DNA of 64,000 nt from Opitutales bacterium (GTDB lineage Bacteria; Verrucomicrobiota; Verrucomicrobiia; Opitutales; JABSRG01): contig JANQKZ010000019.1 of the NCBI GenBank assembly GCA_028280845.1, forward strand, positions 1 through 64,000, written 5' to 3'. The notes beneath the pieces were generated by a model, which searched no databases, was not told the DNA's origin, and saw only the letters and a program-made list of their open reading frames with translations. A program made the position numbers and the translations under genes. Shown here piece after piece: positions 48,701-56,177 of this stretch; within the stretch, counting starts at the first letter, position 1; each line of letters opens with the position of its first letter.

Positions 48701-49169
48701 GAAACATTCCTGGTTGGAGAGTCCCATCTCTCAAAATCTTGGCCCTTAACCCGCCTTGGCCTTTAAGGAAATCATTCGCACCATCTCGGAAAGCCTGATC
48801 CATCCAAAAACAGGGCCGACACTCCTCGGTCCCCAGAAAACGAACCCCCTGGATGGTAAATTCTTTGCCAATCAAAGCATCCAGGTCCACTCCACGGGTC
48901 AATACGTTCCGACGAACCTGGGAAGGCGGTTTCTCCTCAGCTGTTATGCCCAGGTGACCCAGCAAGGCCTCATACACCTCCATACGGAAAAACGTGATCT
49001 GCCCTTTATAATCGGGTTCATGATCAAAATACCGATCTCCTTCAATGCCTCGACCTGCCACGCAGTCAATGGTGCTCATAGTCACCATCGGGCTGTTCCC
49101 GGGAGGCCCCCCATAGAATCCCTTATACTGGTGATTCGGTGTGATGAACAGATACTCGATGAAGGCCAT
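48693..49169 (-). CDS. MOSC-domain protein
   Basis: A 158-residue MOSC (MOCO sulfurase C-terminal) protein. GIEGDRYFDHEPDYKGQITFF near 40-60, VRRNVLTRGVDLDALIGKEF near 86-105 and TEECRPCFWMDQAFRDG near 114-130 with its conserved Cys are the MOSC signature. MOSC proteins bind sulfur or the cofactor and can act in molybdenum-cofactor metabolism or detoxification. Ends with an 8-bp overlap with mobA; these two form a small minus-strand operon beside the nitrate respiration genes. Confidence 0.85.
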   Translation of the reverse strand: MAFIEYLFITPNHQYKGFYGGPPGNSPMVTMSTIDCVAGRGIEGDRYFDHEPDYKGQITFFRMEVYEALLGHLGITAEEKPPSQVRRNVLTRGVDLDALIGKEFTIQGVRFLGTEECRPCFWMDQAFRDGANDFLKGQGGLRAKILRDGTLQPGMFHV

Positions 49170-49334
49170 CTCTTCATAAAAGGATCCTCAACCCACCTAG
49201 TCAATGGCTCGAGCCTTAACCCACCTGATAATAGGAGTTTGCCTTGCAAGTGACCAGGATTTGAACGGGTCGCCGCTAAACAGGCACTTACATTGTTCTC
49301 GATACGTATCGGCCAGGGATGTCTGGCAGGTCCC

Positions 49335-50582
49335 CTACCCCCTTAATTCCAAATCAAGCTTCCACGGATCCCGTTTCGCCATCATGGCCTCCCACGTCAC
49401 GATCTTACCGGAATAGGCCGCCTCTCGTCCGAGAATGGTGACCAGGTTACTGCGGACACTTGGCCCTACGGTTGGGTTGGAAGCATCTCCCCGCATCACG
49501 GCATCATAAAACCCGGCGATATTCCAGACCGCCCCGTTTTTGTAGAGACCGGCCGAATCGCCACCCCGGTAAAAGTGCTTGCCACGTAGCAGGACCTGGC
49601 CCGCGTACTCTGCCTCTAACACCCCGTCTTCCCCAAACATGCGATTCTTAATTCCCTCTGGTTTGGAGCCATGGGCGGCAAATTGACGGGATGTAAAACT
49701 CACATCTACACCATTGCTGTAATTGTAAATCACAGAGAAGTGGTCATGGCAGTTACCCCAAGGACGTATCTTTTGATTGCAGCTGCCAGAGGCGCTGATG
49801 GGAGCCTCGTTCATGATCCAGCTCATCACATCGAGGGTATGGATGTTCTGCTCGGTAATGATGTCCCCGGACAAAACCTGGTCCACGCCCCAGGCGCGCA
49901 ACTTCCGTTCCGGATCCTCCGGGTCTGGCCCCAGCACATCCGGGGCAAATCCAAATGGGTCCTCCGCGTGGTAGAACCCTTCCCCAAAGCTCCAGGTTCC
50001 CAAGGCCCCCGCATGCACCCGCCGGATGGCCTCTACAAAATGGGGCTCTACCCGGGTCTGGAAATCCACCAGGTAGGTGAGGCCTTTCGCGGTCGCCAAG
50101 GCCCCGCTCTGCTCAACCGACAGACACCCCGGGACATCGACAGCAATAGGTTTCGCAAGATAGACATGCTTACCCGCCTTTACTGCGTACTCGGCTTGTT
50201 CCGGGTGAAAATAGGGAGGGCTTTTGATGATCACCGCATCTACTCCTCCCTCGTCAATTAAACGCTGGTAACCCTTCAGCCCCACATAGCATTTATCGTT
50301 CGGAATCCCAAAGCGCCCCGACCAATCGTCCAGCCGGTCCTGAAAATAATCCGCCCCGGCCACGATTTCATACCCGCCATGCTCCTGGAACAGCGGGGTG
50401 AGAAAAGTTCCGCGTCCGCCACAGCCGATCAACCCAATCCTGATCTTTTTCGTATGCTTCCCCCCTCCAGGGGACGCCCCACTCGTTCTGGAACTCAAAA
50501 TAGCCGGAGCCGTACTGGCCAAGGTCACTTTCTTTAAAAAATCACGACGGGAATTCAGGGGAAATTCAGATGGGGGTTTCAT
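49335..50582 (-). CDS. Tat-exported Gfo/Idh/MocA-family oxidoreductase, second copy
   Basis: A 415-residue protein with a Tat signal (NSRRDFLKKVTLASTAP). The Rossmann fold begins at IRIGLIGCGGRGTFLTPLF (G-x-G-G-x-G). VIIKSPPYFHPEQAEYAVKAGKHVYLAKPIAVDVPG contains the K-P motif of the catalytic Lys (AKP in place of EKP). GEGFYHAEDPFGF and DIITEQNIHTLDVMSWIMNEAP belong to the substrate domain. It acts on an exported sugar substrate; the physiological substrate is unknown. It is about 30% longer-tailed than soluble family members and differs from the 23052-24536 copy. Confidence 0.85.
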   Translation of the reverse strand: MKPPSEFPLNSRRDFLKKVTLASTAPAILSSRTSGASPGGGKHTKKIRIGLIGCGGRGTFLTPLFQEHGGYEIVAGADYFQDRLDDWSGRFGIPNDKCYVGLKGYQRLIDEGGVDAVIIKSPPYFHPEQAEYAVKAGKHVYLAKPIAVDVPGCLSVEQSGALATAKGLTYLVDFQTRVEPHFVEAIRRVHAGALGTWSFGEGFYHAEDPFGFAPDVLGPDPEDPERKLRAWGVDQVLSGDIITEQNIHTLDVMSWIMNEAPISASGSCNQKIRPWGNCHDHFSVIYNYSNGVDVSFTSRQFAAHGSKPEGIKNRMFGEDGVLEAEYAGQVLLRGKHFYRGGDSAGLYKNGAVWNIAGFYDAVMRGDASNPTVGPSVRSNLVTILGREAAYSGKIVTWEAMMAKRDPWKLDLELRG

Positions 50583-50848
50583 ACGAACAGGCTAACCCAT
50601 CCCAACCGAATATCCTATGAAAAAAGGTCGGATTTCCATAAAAGTGATATGATATGGAACCCACCGTAGGGGCCCGCGCTCGCGCGTGCCTGGCCAGGGG
50701 CAGAGGCCAGCGCGTCAATTTAAATGCAGATTGCTCTAGCCGCACACAAGCGCGGGTCCTAGCCCAGCCCCTGGTCTTCCGACACTGCGTACTCGAAGCG
50801 AAACGGAGCCCTCGGCGTAGTCCCGCCAACGCGGGACGAAGACGGGGA
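50583..50848. repeat. Intergenic block of GC-rich inverted repeats
   Basis: No supported gene lies in these 266 bases, which are unusually rich in inverted repeats. CTGGCC...GGCCAG flanks GGGGCAGA near 50690-50715; TAGGGGCCCGCGCT (around 50667) is nearly complementary to AGCGCGGGTCCTAG (around 50755); GCCAGGGGC is complementary to GCCCCTGGT further on. GTCCCGC-CAAC-GCGGGAC at 50820-50840 is a 7-bp stem, four-base loop hairpin just after the stop of the amylase gene and may be its terminator. It looks like a composite of REP-type elements. Confidence 0.5.
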
Positions 50849-52744
50849 TCACTCCCCCACCAGAATAGCCGCCGACCGCTTGGGCAGGCCCAGCACCAGG
50901 GTCCGCTCGGTAGGTGAATGAACCGCAACTCCATTCAACGCATCGGCAAATTTCGCCCTGGTCGAGTTCGGCAACAGTATCTCTGTTAAGGAGTCTCCCA
51001 GATTGAAAACAACAATCGCTTCGCCGCGATCATCAAAACGACGATAGGCCAGAATCTCCTTCGCGTCATCCTGAAGCAGGTACTCGATCCTGCCCGTTGC
51101 CAGAACTGGATTGCTCTTCCGGATAGCAGCCAACCTCTGGTAAAAATGCATCCATTCCTGATTTGGTCCGATCTGGTCCACCGGTCGTTTCCGGGTGAAG
51201 GGGTGCAGGGTCTCGTCTTCAAAGTCAATATCGTCCCACACGACCGGCTTGCGGACATAGTCCGCCGACCACATGCCAAATTCATCCCCCATGTAGATAT
51301 GCGGGGCGCCAATATAGGTGAATTGTTGAACGAGGAGGAGCGCGGCCGTCTCATAAGCCCGGGCATCCGGGGCATGAATCTTATAGTCGTTCGCTTCCGT
51401 AGGAGAAACATCCACCTTGTTCGGATTCTTATTATTAAAAATGGAGGTCAGGAACCGGGGAGTATCATGGCTGGCAGTCAGGTTCATCATGGCGTAGGCA
51501 TTAGTTTCGCGCAGATTGCCAATGAGCCCTTCCTGGATCTTTACATACTCCGAAACCGTGATGTCATCCCCCGGATGATTCTTCATCAGGTCACGGACAC
51601 TGCGATACCACCGGTAATTCATGACTGAATCAAAGACATCTCCACGGAGCTGTGGTTCGGGGTCCATCATCGTGTCGGGATAAGCCTCCCACCAGGTCTC
51701 ACCGATGAGGAGGGCATCCGGATTCACTGACCGAACCACCTCACGATATTCCCGCCAGAATCCCAGGGGAAGTTCGGCGCACACATCTAATCGGAATCCA
51801 TCAATCCCGTCGGCTGGATCCCCATCGCCATCGGGATCCAGCCAACGACGTGCCACGGCAAAGATATGTTCCTTTACCGCGGGGTCGTAGATATCGCCTT
51901 CGTAAAATTCAAAGCCCTGAGAATGGTCGACATATTCCGTTTCCCGAATTTCAGGAAGATCCTTCACATCAAACCAGCCACGGTATTCAAACTCATTTTC
52001 CGGGGTGTCGGGGTCATCCCACCGCTTCACCCAATACCAATCGGCATACTTGGACTCCTGTTGGTTTTCGACTAAATCATTCCAGGCCCAGAAGTCATTT
52101 CCCGTATGATTCCAGGAGTAATCCAGGAGCACGCGGATATCACGTTCATGACACGCCTCAATAACTTTCAGGAACAGCTTATCCGCACTCGTCCAGACCC
52201 ACTTTGATGGATCTTCGTGATCCTCATTGGCCATGAGCTCGACATCACCTTTCGGGTCCGGGCCAAAGTTACGATCAATGTGATGCCAATAACGTGCGTC
52301 GTATTTATGGTATGAGGGAGCATCATTCAGCGGGTTGAAGTAGATCGCAGTCACTCCCAAATCTTTCAGATAGTCCAATTTGTCCAGTACCCCTTGCAAG
52401 TCCCCCCCATACCGTCTCAAGCGCTGGATTTGCCCGAAATACTCCAGCTTATCTCCAGCCATGTCGATCTGTCCTTCAACTTCCGCAAACCATGGATCCG
52501 GCTGATACCATTGCTGTCCCCACGGGGTAACCTCCCACCCTTTCGGGGCAAACCCGGGATACCCCACTTCAATATCCTCTTTCCTGGGATCATTCGTGGG
52601 ATCGCCATTCCGAAACCGCTCGACCATGATCTGATACCACACCGCCTCTTTCGCCCAGTCCGGCGCATCCTCAAAGGCGGTACCTGAGAGCAGCGAGGAG
52701 AGAGGAAAGAGAAGAAGGACTAGAGATGTGAGAAATTTATTCAT
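50849..52744 (-). CDS. Secreted GH13 amylase, neopullulanase-like
   Basis: A 631-residue enzyme with a signal peptide (MNKFLTSLVLLLFPLSSLLSG). The GH13 signatures are DLQGVLDKLDYLKDLGVTAIYFNP near 115-138, VLLDYSWNHTG near 205-215, DGFRLDVCAELP with nucleophile Asp320, LLIGETWWEAYP with acid/base Glu349 and NLTASHDTPRFL with Asp427. IYMGDEFGMWSADY near 480 and a domain C follow. Acts on maltodextrins, pullulan or cyclodextrins. Long insert at 160-190 relative to alpha-amylases. It is 36 bp downstream of the sulfatase gene on the same strand. Confidence 0.9.
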   Translation of the reverse strand: MNKFLTSLVLLLFPLSSLLSGTAFEDAPDWAKEAVWYQIMVERFRNGDPTNDPRKEDIEVGYPGFAPKGWEVTPWGQQWYQPDPWFAEVEGQIDMAGDKLEYFGQIQRLRRYGGDLQGVLDKLDYLKDLGVTAIYFNPLNDAPSYHKYDARYWHHIDRNFGPDPKGDVELMANEDHEDPSKWVWTSADKLFLKVIEACHERDIRVLLDYSWNHTGNDFWAWNDLVENQQESKYADWYWVKRWDDPDTPENEFEYRGWFDVKDLPEIRETEYVDHSQGFEFYEGDIYDPAVKEHIFAVARRWLDPDGDGDPADGIDGFRLDVCAELPLGFWREYREVVRSVNPDALLIGETWWEAYPDTMMDPEPQLRGDVFDSVMNYRWYRSVRDLMKNHPGDDITVSEYVKIQEGLIGNLRETNAYAMMNLTASHDTPRFLTSIFNNKNPNKVDVSPTEANDYKIHAPDARAYETAALLLVQQFTYIGAPHIYMGDEFGMWSADYVRKPVVWDDIDFEDETLHPFTRKRPVDQIGPNQEWMHFYQRLAAIRKSNPVLATGRIEYLLQDDAKEILAYRRFDDRGEAIVVFNLGDSLTEILLPNSTRAKFADALNGVAVHSPTERTLVLGLPKRSAAILVGE

Positions 52745-52780
52745 TTCGCGTTTTGCATATATTTCGTAGTTATCCAGAAT

Positions 52781-54220
52781 TTATTCAGCGATAGGTATCC
52801 GGCCGTCCATCCCCATTTTCTGCTTCCAGGCCTCAATCCTATCCATAAAACCCGGGACCAGGTGGGCATAGTCCTCTATCCGGTCATGCTTTGCCGCATA
52901 ATCGGTGGTCACATCATAGAGTGCTTTTTCTCCAGTGGTGGCGGAGTACATGAAATGCCAGCGCCGGGTACGCACGTAGTATTTTTCGGCGATGGCTCCC
53001 ATCACATGATCTTCCGATCGCTGGTTGTCCGTGTAGCCTATCAGGTGAGTCCGCTCCTCGATGGACTCTCCGGAGAAGAGGGGCAACAGCGACTTCCCGG
53101 GCAGCTCTTCAGGAATGTCGATCCCGACGAGATCCAAGATCGTGGGAACGAGGTCCAGGCTGGATACCAAGCTGGACTGATTCATGGTGCCATGGGTCTT
53201 CCCCTTCCAATAGAAGATCATCGGCGTCCGGTAGGAACTATCGTAGTTGCCGCCTTTGCCCTGGAATCCACCGGTTGCATATTCCGAATCATTGTAAACG
53301 GTAACCCCAGGATACCAGTATTCCACATCGGCATCCTGTTCCCAGCCATTGTCACTCAGGTAAATGAACAGGGTATTTTCAAGCAACCCGCGCGCTTCCA
53401 TATAATCCATCAGCTTGCTTACCCCATCGTCCCACCAGGTGATGTTGCTGTAATACTGTTTGGCAGATTCCGAAAGGTTCTGGTACTCGTAATATTTCCT
53501 GAGGGTGTAGGGGGCATCGTAAGGCGTGTGAGGTAACATCGGCCCATACCAGATAAACATGGGTTGGTCTTGCTTCCGGTCGATAAAATCAAATAGCGGC
53601 TCCATTGTGGTGCGCCCCAACTCCGTCCCATCGGATCCCATCATTTCATGGAAGAAGTCATCCGTTCCAAATTTAGACATATCCCAACCGGGAGTCATGC
53701 CCTCGTCGAAATGCCCGTTGGCATAGCCGCTTTCCCACCATTTTCCTCCCTGCCAGCTCACATATCCCTTCCTCCTGAGCCACTTGGGTAGTGTATCAAA
53801 CTCCTTCATGCCGTTTGCGATCTCAACAGATTCCCACATGCGCTGCTCCACCTCAGTCATTTGCTCAAGTTCCGGTGTCGCCTGTTTGCGGTTTTCCAAA
53901 TGTAAACGGTTACGTTGAACATAGGTAACCGGGTGCAAACCGGTAATCATCGCTCGCAACGATGGACGACAATACGGCGTGGTGACGTGGGCTTCCGTAA
54001 AGACCAGCCCACCGGCAGCCAGGGTATCCATGGCCGGAGTCACCACATGCTCATCTCCCATGAAGCCGAAGTAGGGAAAACCATGATCATCTCCGATCAG
54101 AAGCACGATATGAGGAAGGCGCTCTGCTCGTAGTGGAAGCAGCGCAAGGATGAAAAGGAGCGAGGCGGACCATCGACATTTCCGGTAGGTGGTCACACAA
54201 AGAGGGAAGAGGGATTTCAT
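52781..54220 (-). CDS. Exported sulfatase with CxPSL motif
   Basis: A 479-residue sulfatase. Start at 54218-54220 gives a signal peptide around SASLLFILALLPLRAE; an ATG eight codons upstream is also possible. Metal ligands occur in IVLLIGDDHG. The formylglycine site reads TTPYCRPSLRAMITGLHP: Cys84-Arg-Pro-Ser-Leu-Arg, so the Arg that follows CxPS is displaced by one. This CRPSL form is common in planctomycetal sulfatases. PHTPYDAPYTLRKYY and YLSDNGWEQDADV provide the remaining active-site side. Genomic pairing with an amylase points to a sulfated glucan, which is an inference. Confidence 0.85.
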   Translation of the reverse strand: MKSLFPLCVTTYRKCRWSASLLFILALLPLRAERLPHIVLLIGDDHGFPYFGFMGDEHVVTPAMDTLAAGGLVFTEAHVTTPYCRPSLRAMITGLHPVTYVQRNRLHLENRKQATPELEQMTEVEQRMWESVEIANGMKEFDTLPKWLRRKGYVSWQGGKWWESGYANGHFDEGMTPGWDMSKFGTDDFFHEMMGSDGTELGRTTMEPLFDFIDRKQDQPMFIWYGPMLPHTPYDAPYTLRKYYEYQNLSESAKQYYSNITWWDDGVSKLMDYMEARGLLENTLFIYLSDNGWEQDADVEYWYPGVTVYNDSEYATGGFQGKGGNYDSSYRTPMIFYWKGKTHGTMNQSSLVSSLDLVPTILDLVGIDIPEELPGKSLLPLFSGESIEERTHLIGYTDNQRSEDHVMGAIAEKYYVRTRRWHFMYSATTGEKALYDVTTDYAAKHDRIEDYAHLVPGFMDRIEAWKQKMGMDGRIPIAE

Positions 54221-54334
54221 GGGGATGGGGTTTGAATCATCCAACCTGCAAAACCATACGGGTCAAACTCAGGCGTGCGGTGTCGAAGAAATCTAATAGG
54301 GTTATAGGTTTTGTCCTGAAGCACGCTTCTGGGA

Positions 54335-54751
54335 TCAAGTGAAGGACCACCACATGATGGTTGTTTCCCAAGGCTCTCCGGTCAGGACCAGATCACGCAT
54401 TTCCGAAACATCCTCCAACCCTACCCGGCGATTCGTATGAAAGATGTCAGCTGATCGAATACCTGGGGAGAGGTCATTAAGAGCTCCAACCACACCGGAT
54501 TCCAAATCTATCTTTATGACCTCCAGGATCCACCGGCCTGGACGATTCTGTCCCACAAAAACAAACGGATTGGCAGGTCCAATTGGATTCCGCGGCTGAT
54601 CGAAGAAATCCAACATCGCACGATCATCGACAAGTCCAGGGGCTACCTGATCAACCTGGGACAAGAAGCCCTCTCCTTCGGAATTGGTTTCAGCTATTCC
54701 TACTGAACAACAGGTCATCATTGCGGTTGCGATAAAACGAAGGGGATTCAT
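54335..54751 (-). CDS. Exported protein of unknown function
   Basis: A 138-residue protein with a probable signal peptide (MNPLRFIATAMMTCCSVGIAE). The mature part (LSQVDQVAPGLVDDRAMLDFF, PANPFVFVGQNRPGRWILEV, DIFHTNRRVGLEDVSEMRDL) shows no motif that I recognise. It is on the same strand as, and upstream of, the sulfatase-amylase pair, and divergent from the AraC regulator. Role unknown. Confidence 0.6.
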   Translation of the reverse strand: MNPLRFIATAMMTCCSVGIAETNSEGEGFLSQVDQVAPGLVDDRAMLDFFDQPRNPIGPANPFVFVGQNRPGRWILEVIKIDLESGVVGALNDLSPGIRSADIFHTNRRVGLEDVSEMRDLVLTGEPWETTIMWWSFT

Positions 54752-54895
54752 GGCTTGGGGGAGGAAAAGAGAGATGGATATGGTCCAAAGATTAGCAGGA
54801 TGAGTACGCTATAGCCACCGCTTACAAAACCCAGGGCGATACTAAAATAACATGTTTTGCTTTTAATTTCCCACATTTCATCTATATAAAGACCA
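54752..54895. promoter_or_regulatory. Divergent promoter of AraC regulator
   Basis: A 144-base AT-rich gap separates the unknown exported protein from the AraC-family gene. TTTTGCTTTTAATTTC... and TATATAAAG upstream of 54896 could serve as promoter elements. No clear repeat is visible. Confidence 0.3.
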
Positions 54896-55747
54896 ATGAA
54901 GGTCTATTTTGAAGATATCCGTTATGAATCGCACCAGTCCTTCATTTGCGCGGAATCCAAGGGCGAGGAGTTCCGGTGCCCCTATCACCGGCATCCGGAA
55001 TTGGAGATTACCTGGATCGTGTCCGGCCATGGATACCGCTTGACCGGGGACCACATGGCTCACTTTGCTCCCGGCGACCTCATCCTCCATGGCTCCAATC
55101 TACCCCATCTCTATCAAGGGTGGAAGACAGATATTGATCCGGCCCACGCCATCTACTTTCAGTTCCACCCCGAAAAGATCCCGGTGTTGGCCCTCCCAGA
55201 GTTTAGAAACCTGACCAAGCTGTTCCATGGGGCCGAGCGAGGCCTGTGGTTCAGACGGGCAAAGGGCAGCCCGGTCGAAGACCTGGTGGTTTCTACCCTC
55301 AAGGCGAAAGGGTCTGCGAAACTGATCGGGTTCCTCTCACTGCTCGATCAGCTTGCAAAATGGAGATCCACCGAACCTCTGGCTAGCCTCGGTTATCAAT
55401 CGAATCTGAGTGCAACCAAGACGGAACGGCTTCAGCGCATTCTGAGTCACATTGAAAAGAATTACTTTCGCGATCTGAGCTTACAAGAGATCGCTAAAGT
55501 CGCATGCTTGCACCCTCAGTCGTTCAGCCGGTTTTTTCGTAAGGAGATGACAAAGTCCTTTCAGGCCTACCTCATCGAACTCCGCCTCAGCCACGCCTCC
55601 CGCGAATTGATGGAAGGGCAGAAAACGGTCATCGAAATCGCCTTTGAATCGGGTTTCACCAATCTGTCGAATTTCAATCGGCAGTTTAAGCGGCACTTTG
55701 GTGAGACGCCCACCGCCTATCAAAAACGAATCCAGCTGACAGACTGA
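54896..55747 (+). CDS. AraC-family regulator with cupin sensor
   Basis: A 283-residue regulator. The N-terminal cupin (about 20-110) has PYHRHPELEITWIVSGHGYRLTGD and HFAPGDLILHGSNLPHLYQG, as in sugar-sensing AraC proteins. Two helix-turn-helix motifs lie at about 185-280: LSLQEIAKVACLHPQSFSRFFRKEMTKSF and ELMEGQKTVIEIAFESGFTNLSNFNRQFKRHFGETPTAYQ. Likely controls nearby carbohydrate genes. Direct repeats of about 20-21 bp spacing, such as those upstream of the TonB receptor, suit this family. Confidence 0.9.
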   Translation: MKVYFEDIRYESHQSFICAESKGEEFRCPYHRHPELEITWIVSGHGYRLTGDHMAHFAPGDLILHGSNLPHLYQGWKTDIDPAHAIYFQFHPEKIPVLALPEFRNLTKLFHGAERGLWFRRAKGSPVEDLVVSTLKAKGSAKLIGFLSLLDQLAKWRSTEPLASLGYQSNLSATKTERLQRILSHIEKNYFRDLSLQEIAKVACLHPQSFSRFFRKEMTKSFQAYLIELRLSHASRELMEGQKTVIEIAFESGFTNLSNFNRQFKRHFGETPTAYQKRIQLTD

Positions 55748-55908
55748 TACGGACTTAATGGAATTCGCTGCCGATGGCTTTCGTCCCTTTGTTTGCTCAC
55801 GTGAATTGCAGCTTACAGCCGGGGCGCTCGGATAGCCCCCCTCAAAAAGGCGTCATACTTTTCCGTATTTTATTGACGTTAATTCAGTTGCGTATGCCAC
55901 CAATCTTA

Positions 55909-55920
55909 ATTTCATGAAAT
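55909..55920. promoter_or_regulatory. ATTTCATGAAAT palindrome
   Basis: A perfect 12-bp palindrome immediately upstream of the small gene at 55923. It shares the TTTCATGAAA core with 12611-12622 and 24632-24645, so may be a site for the same regulator. Confidence 0.35.
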
Positions 55921-55922
55921 AA

Positions 55923-56177
55923 ATGCGTTGGAAGCATAGAGGATGGTTTATTGCGCTTATCGTTTTTGTGGCGTCTATTCTATCTGTGACTACCGTCTCT
56001 TATCCGGAATACAAAACTGGATTTGAAGATCGGAGACAAATGATGCGCGAGATTGCCCGGAACCAGGCACAGTTGGATTTCGAAGGTTTCGGAAAAACCG
56101 GTGCATTCACTCGGGTGATCCAAGCAGTTAACCATTTCTGGATCGATGTTGGGACCCTCCCTCTTAACAATGAATGA
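55923..56177 (+). CDS. Small membrane protein coupled to hybrid kinase
   Basis: An 84-residue frame with one N-terminal TM helix (MRWKHRGWFIALIVFVASIL) and an amphipathic, charged tail (YKTGFEDRRQMMREIARNQAQ, then VNHFWIDVGTLPLNNE). It overlaps the start of the hybrid kinase gene by 8 bp (ATGAATGA), which suggests translational coupling. It could be a periplasmic-facing regulator or input protein of the kinase, or just a leader. No family is recognised. Confidence 0.5.
   Translation: MRWKHRGWFIALIVFVASILSVTTVSYPEYKTGFEDRRQMMREIARNQAQLDFEGFGKTGAFTRVIQAVNHFWIDVGTLPLNNE

Noticed and set aside
49201-49334. Possible tRNA-like or riboswitch sequence between the MOSC gene and the second oxidoreductase
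   Set aside because: A short GATTTGAACGGGTCG segment recalls a T-loop, but no cloverleaf could be built around it; no molybdenum-cofactor riboswitch core was recognised either.
50566-50934. Two overlapping frames (122 and 87 codons) in the intergenic repeats
   Set aside because: Their translation is Arg/Pro/Ala-rich, as expected from GC-rich inverted repeats, and they overlap flanking gene ends.
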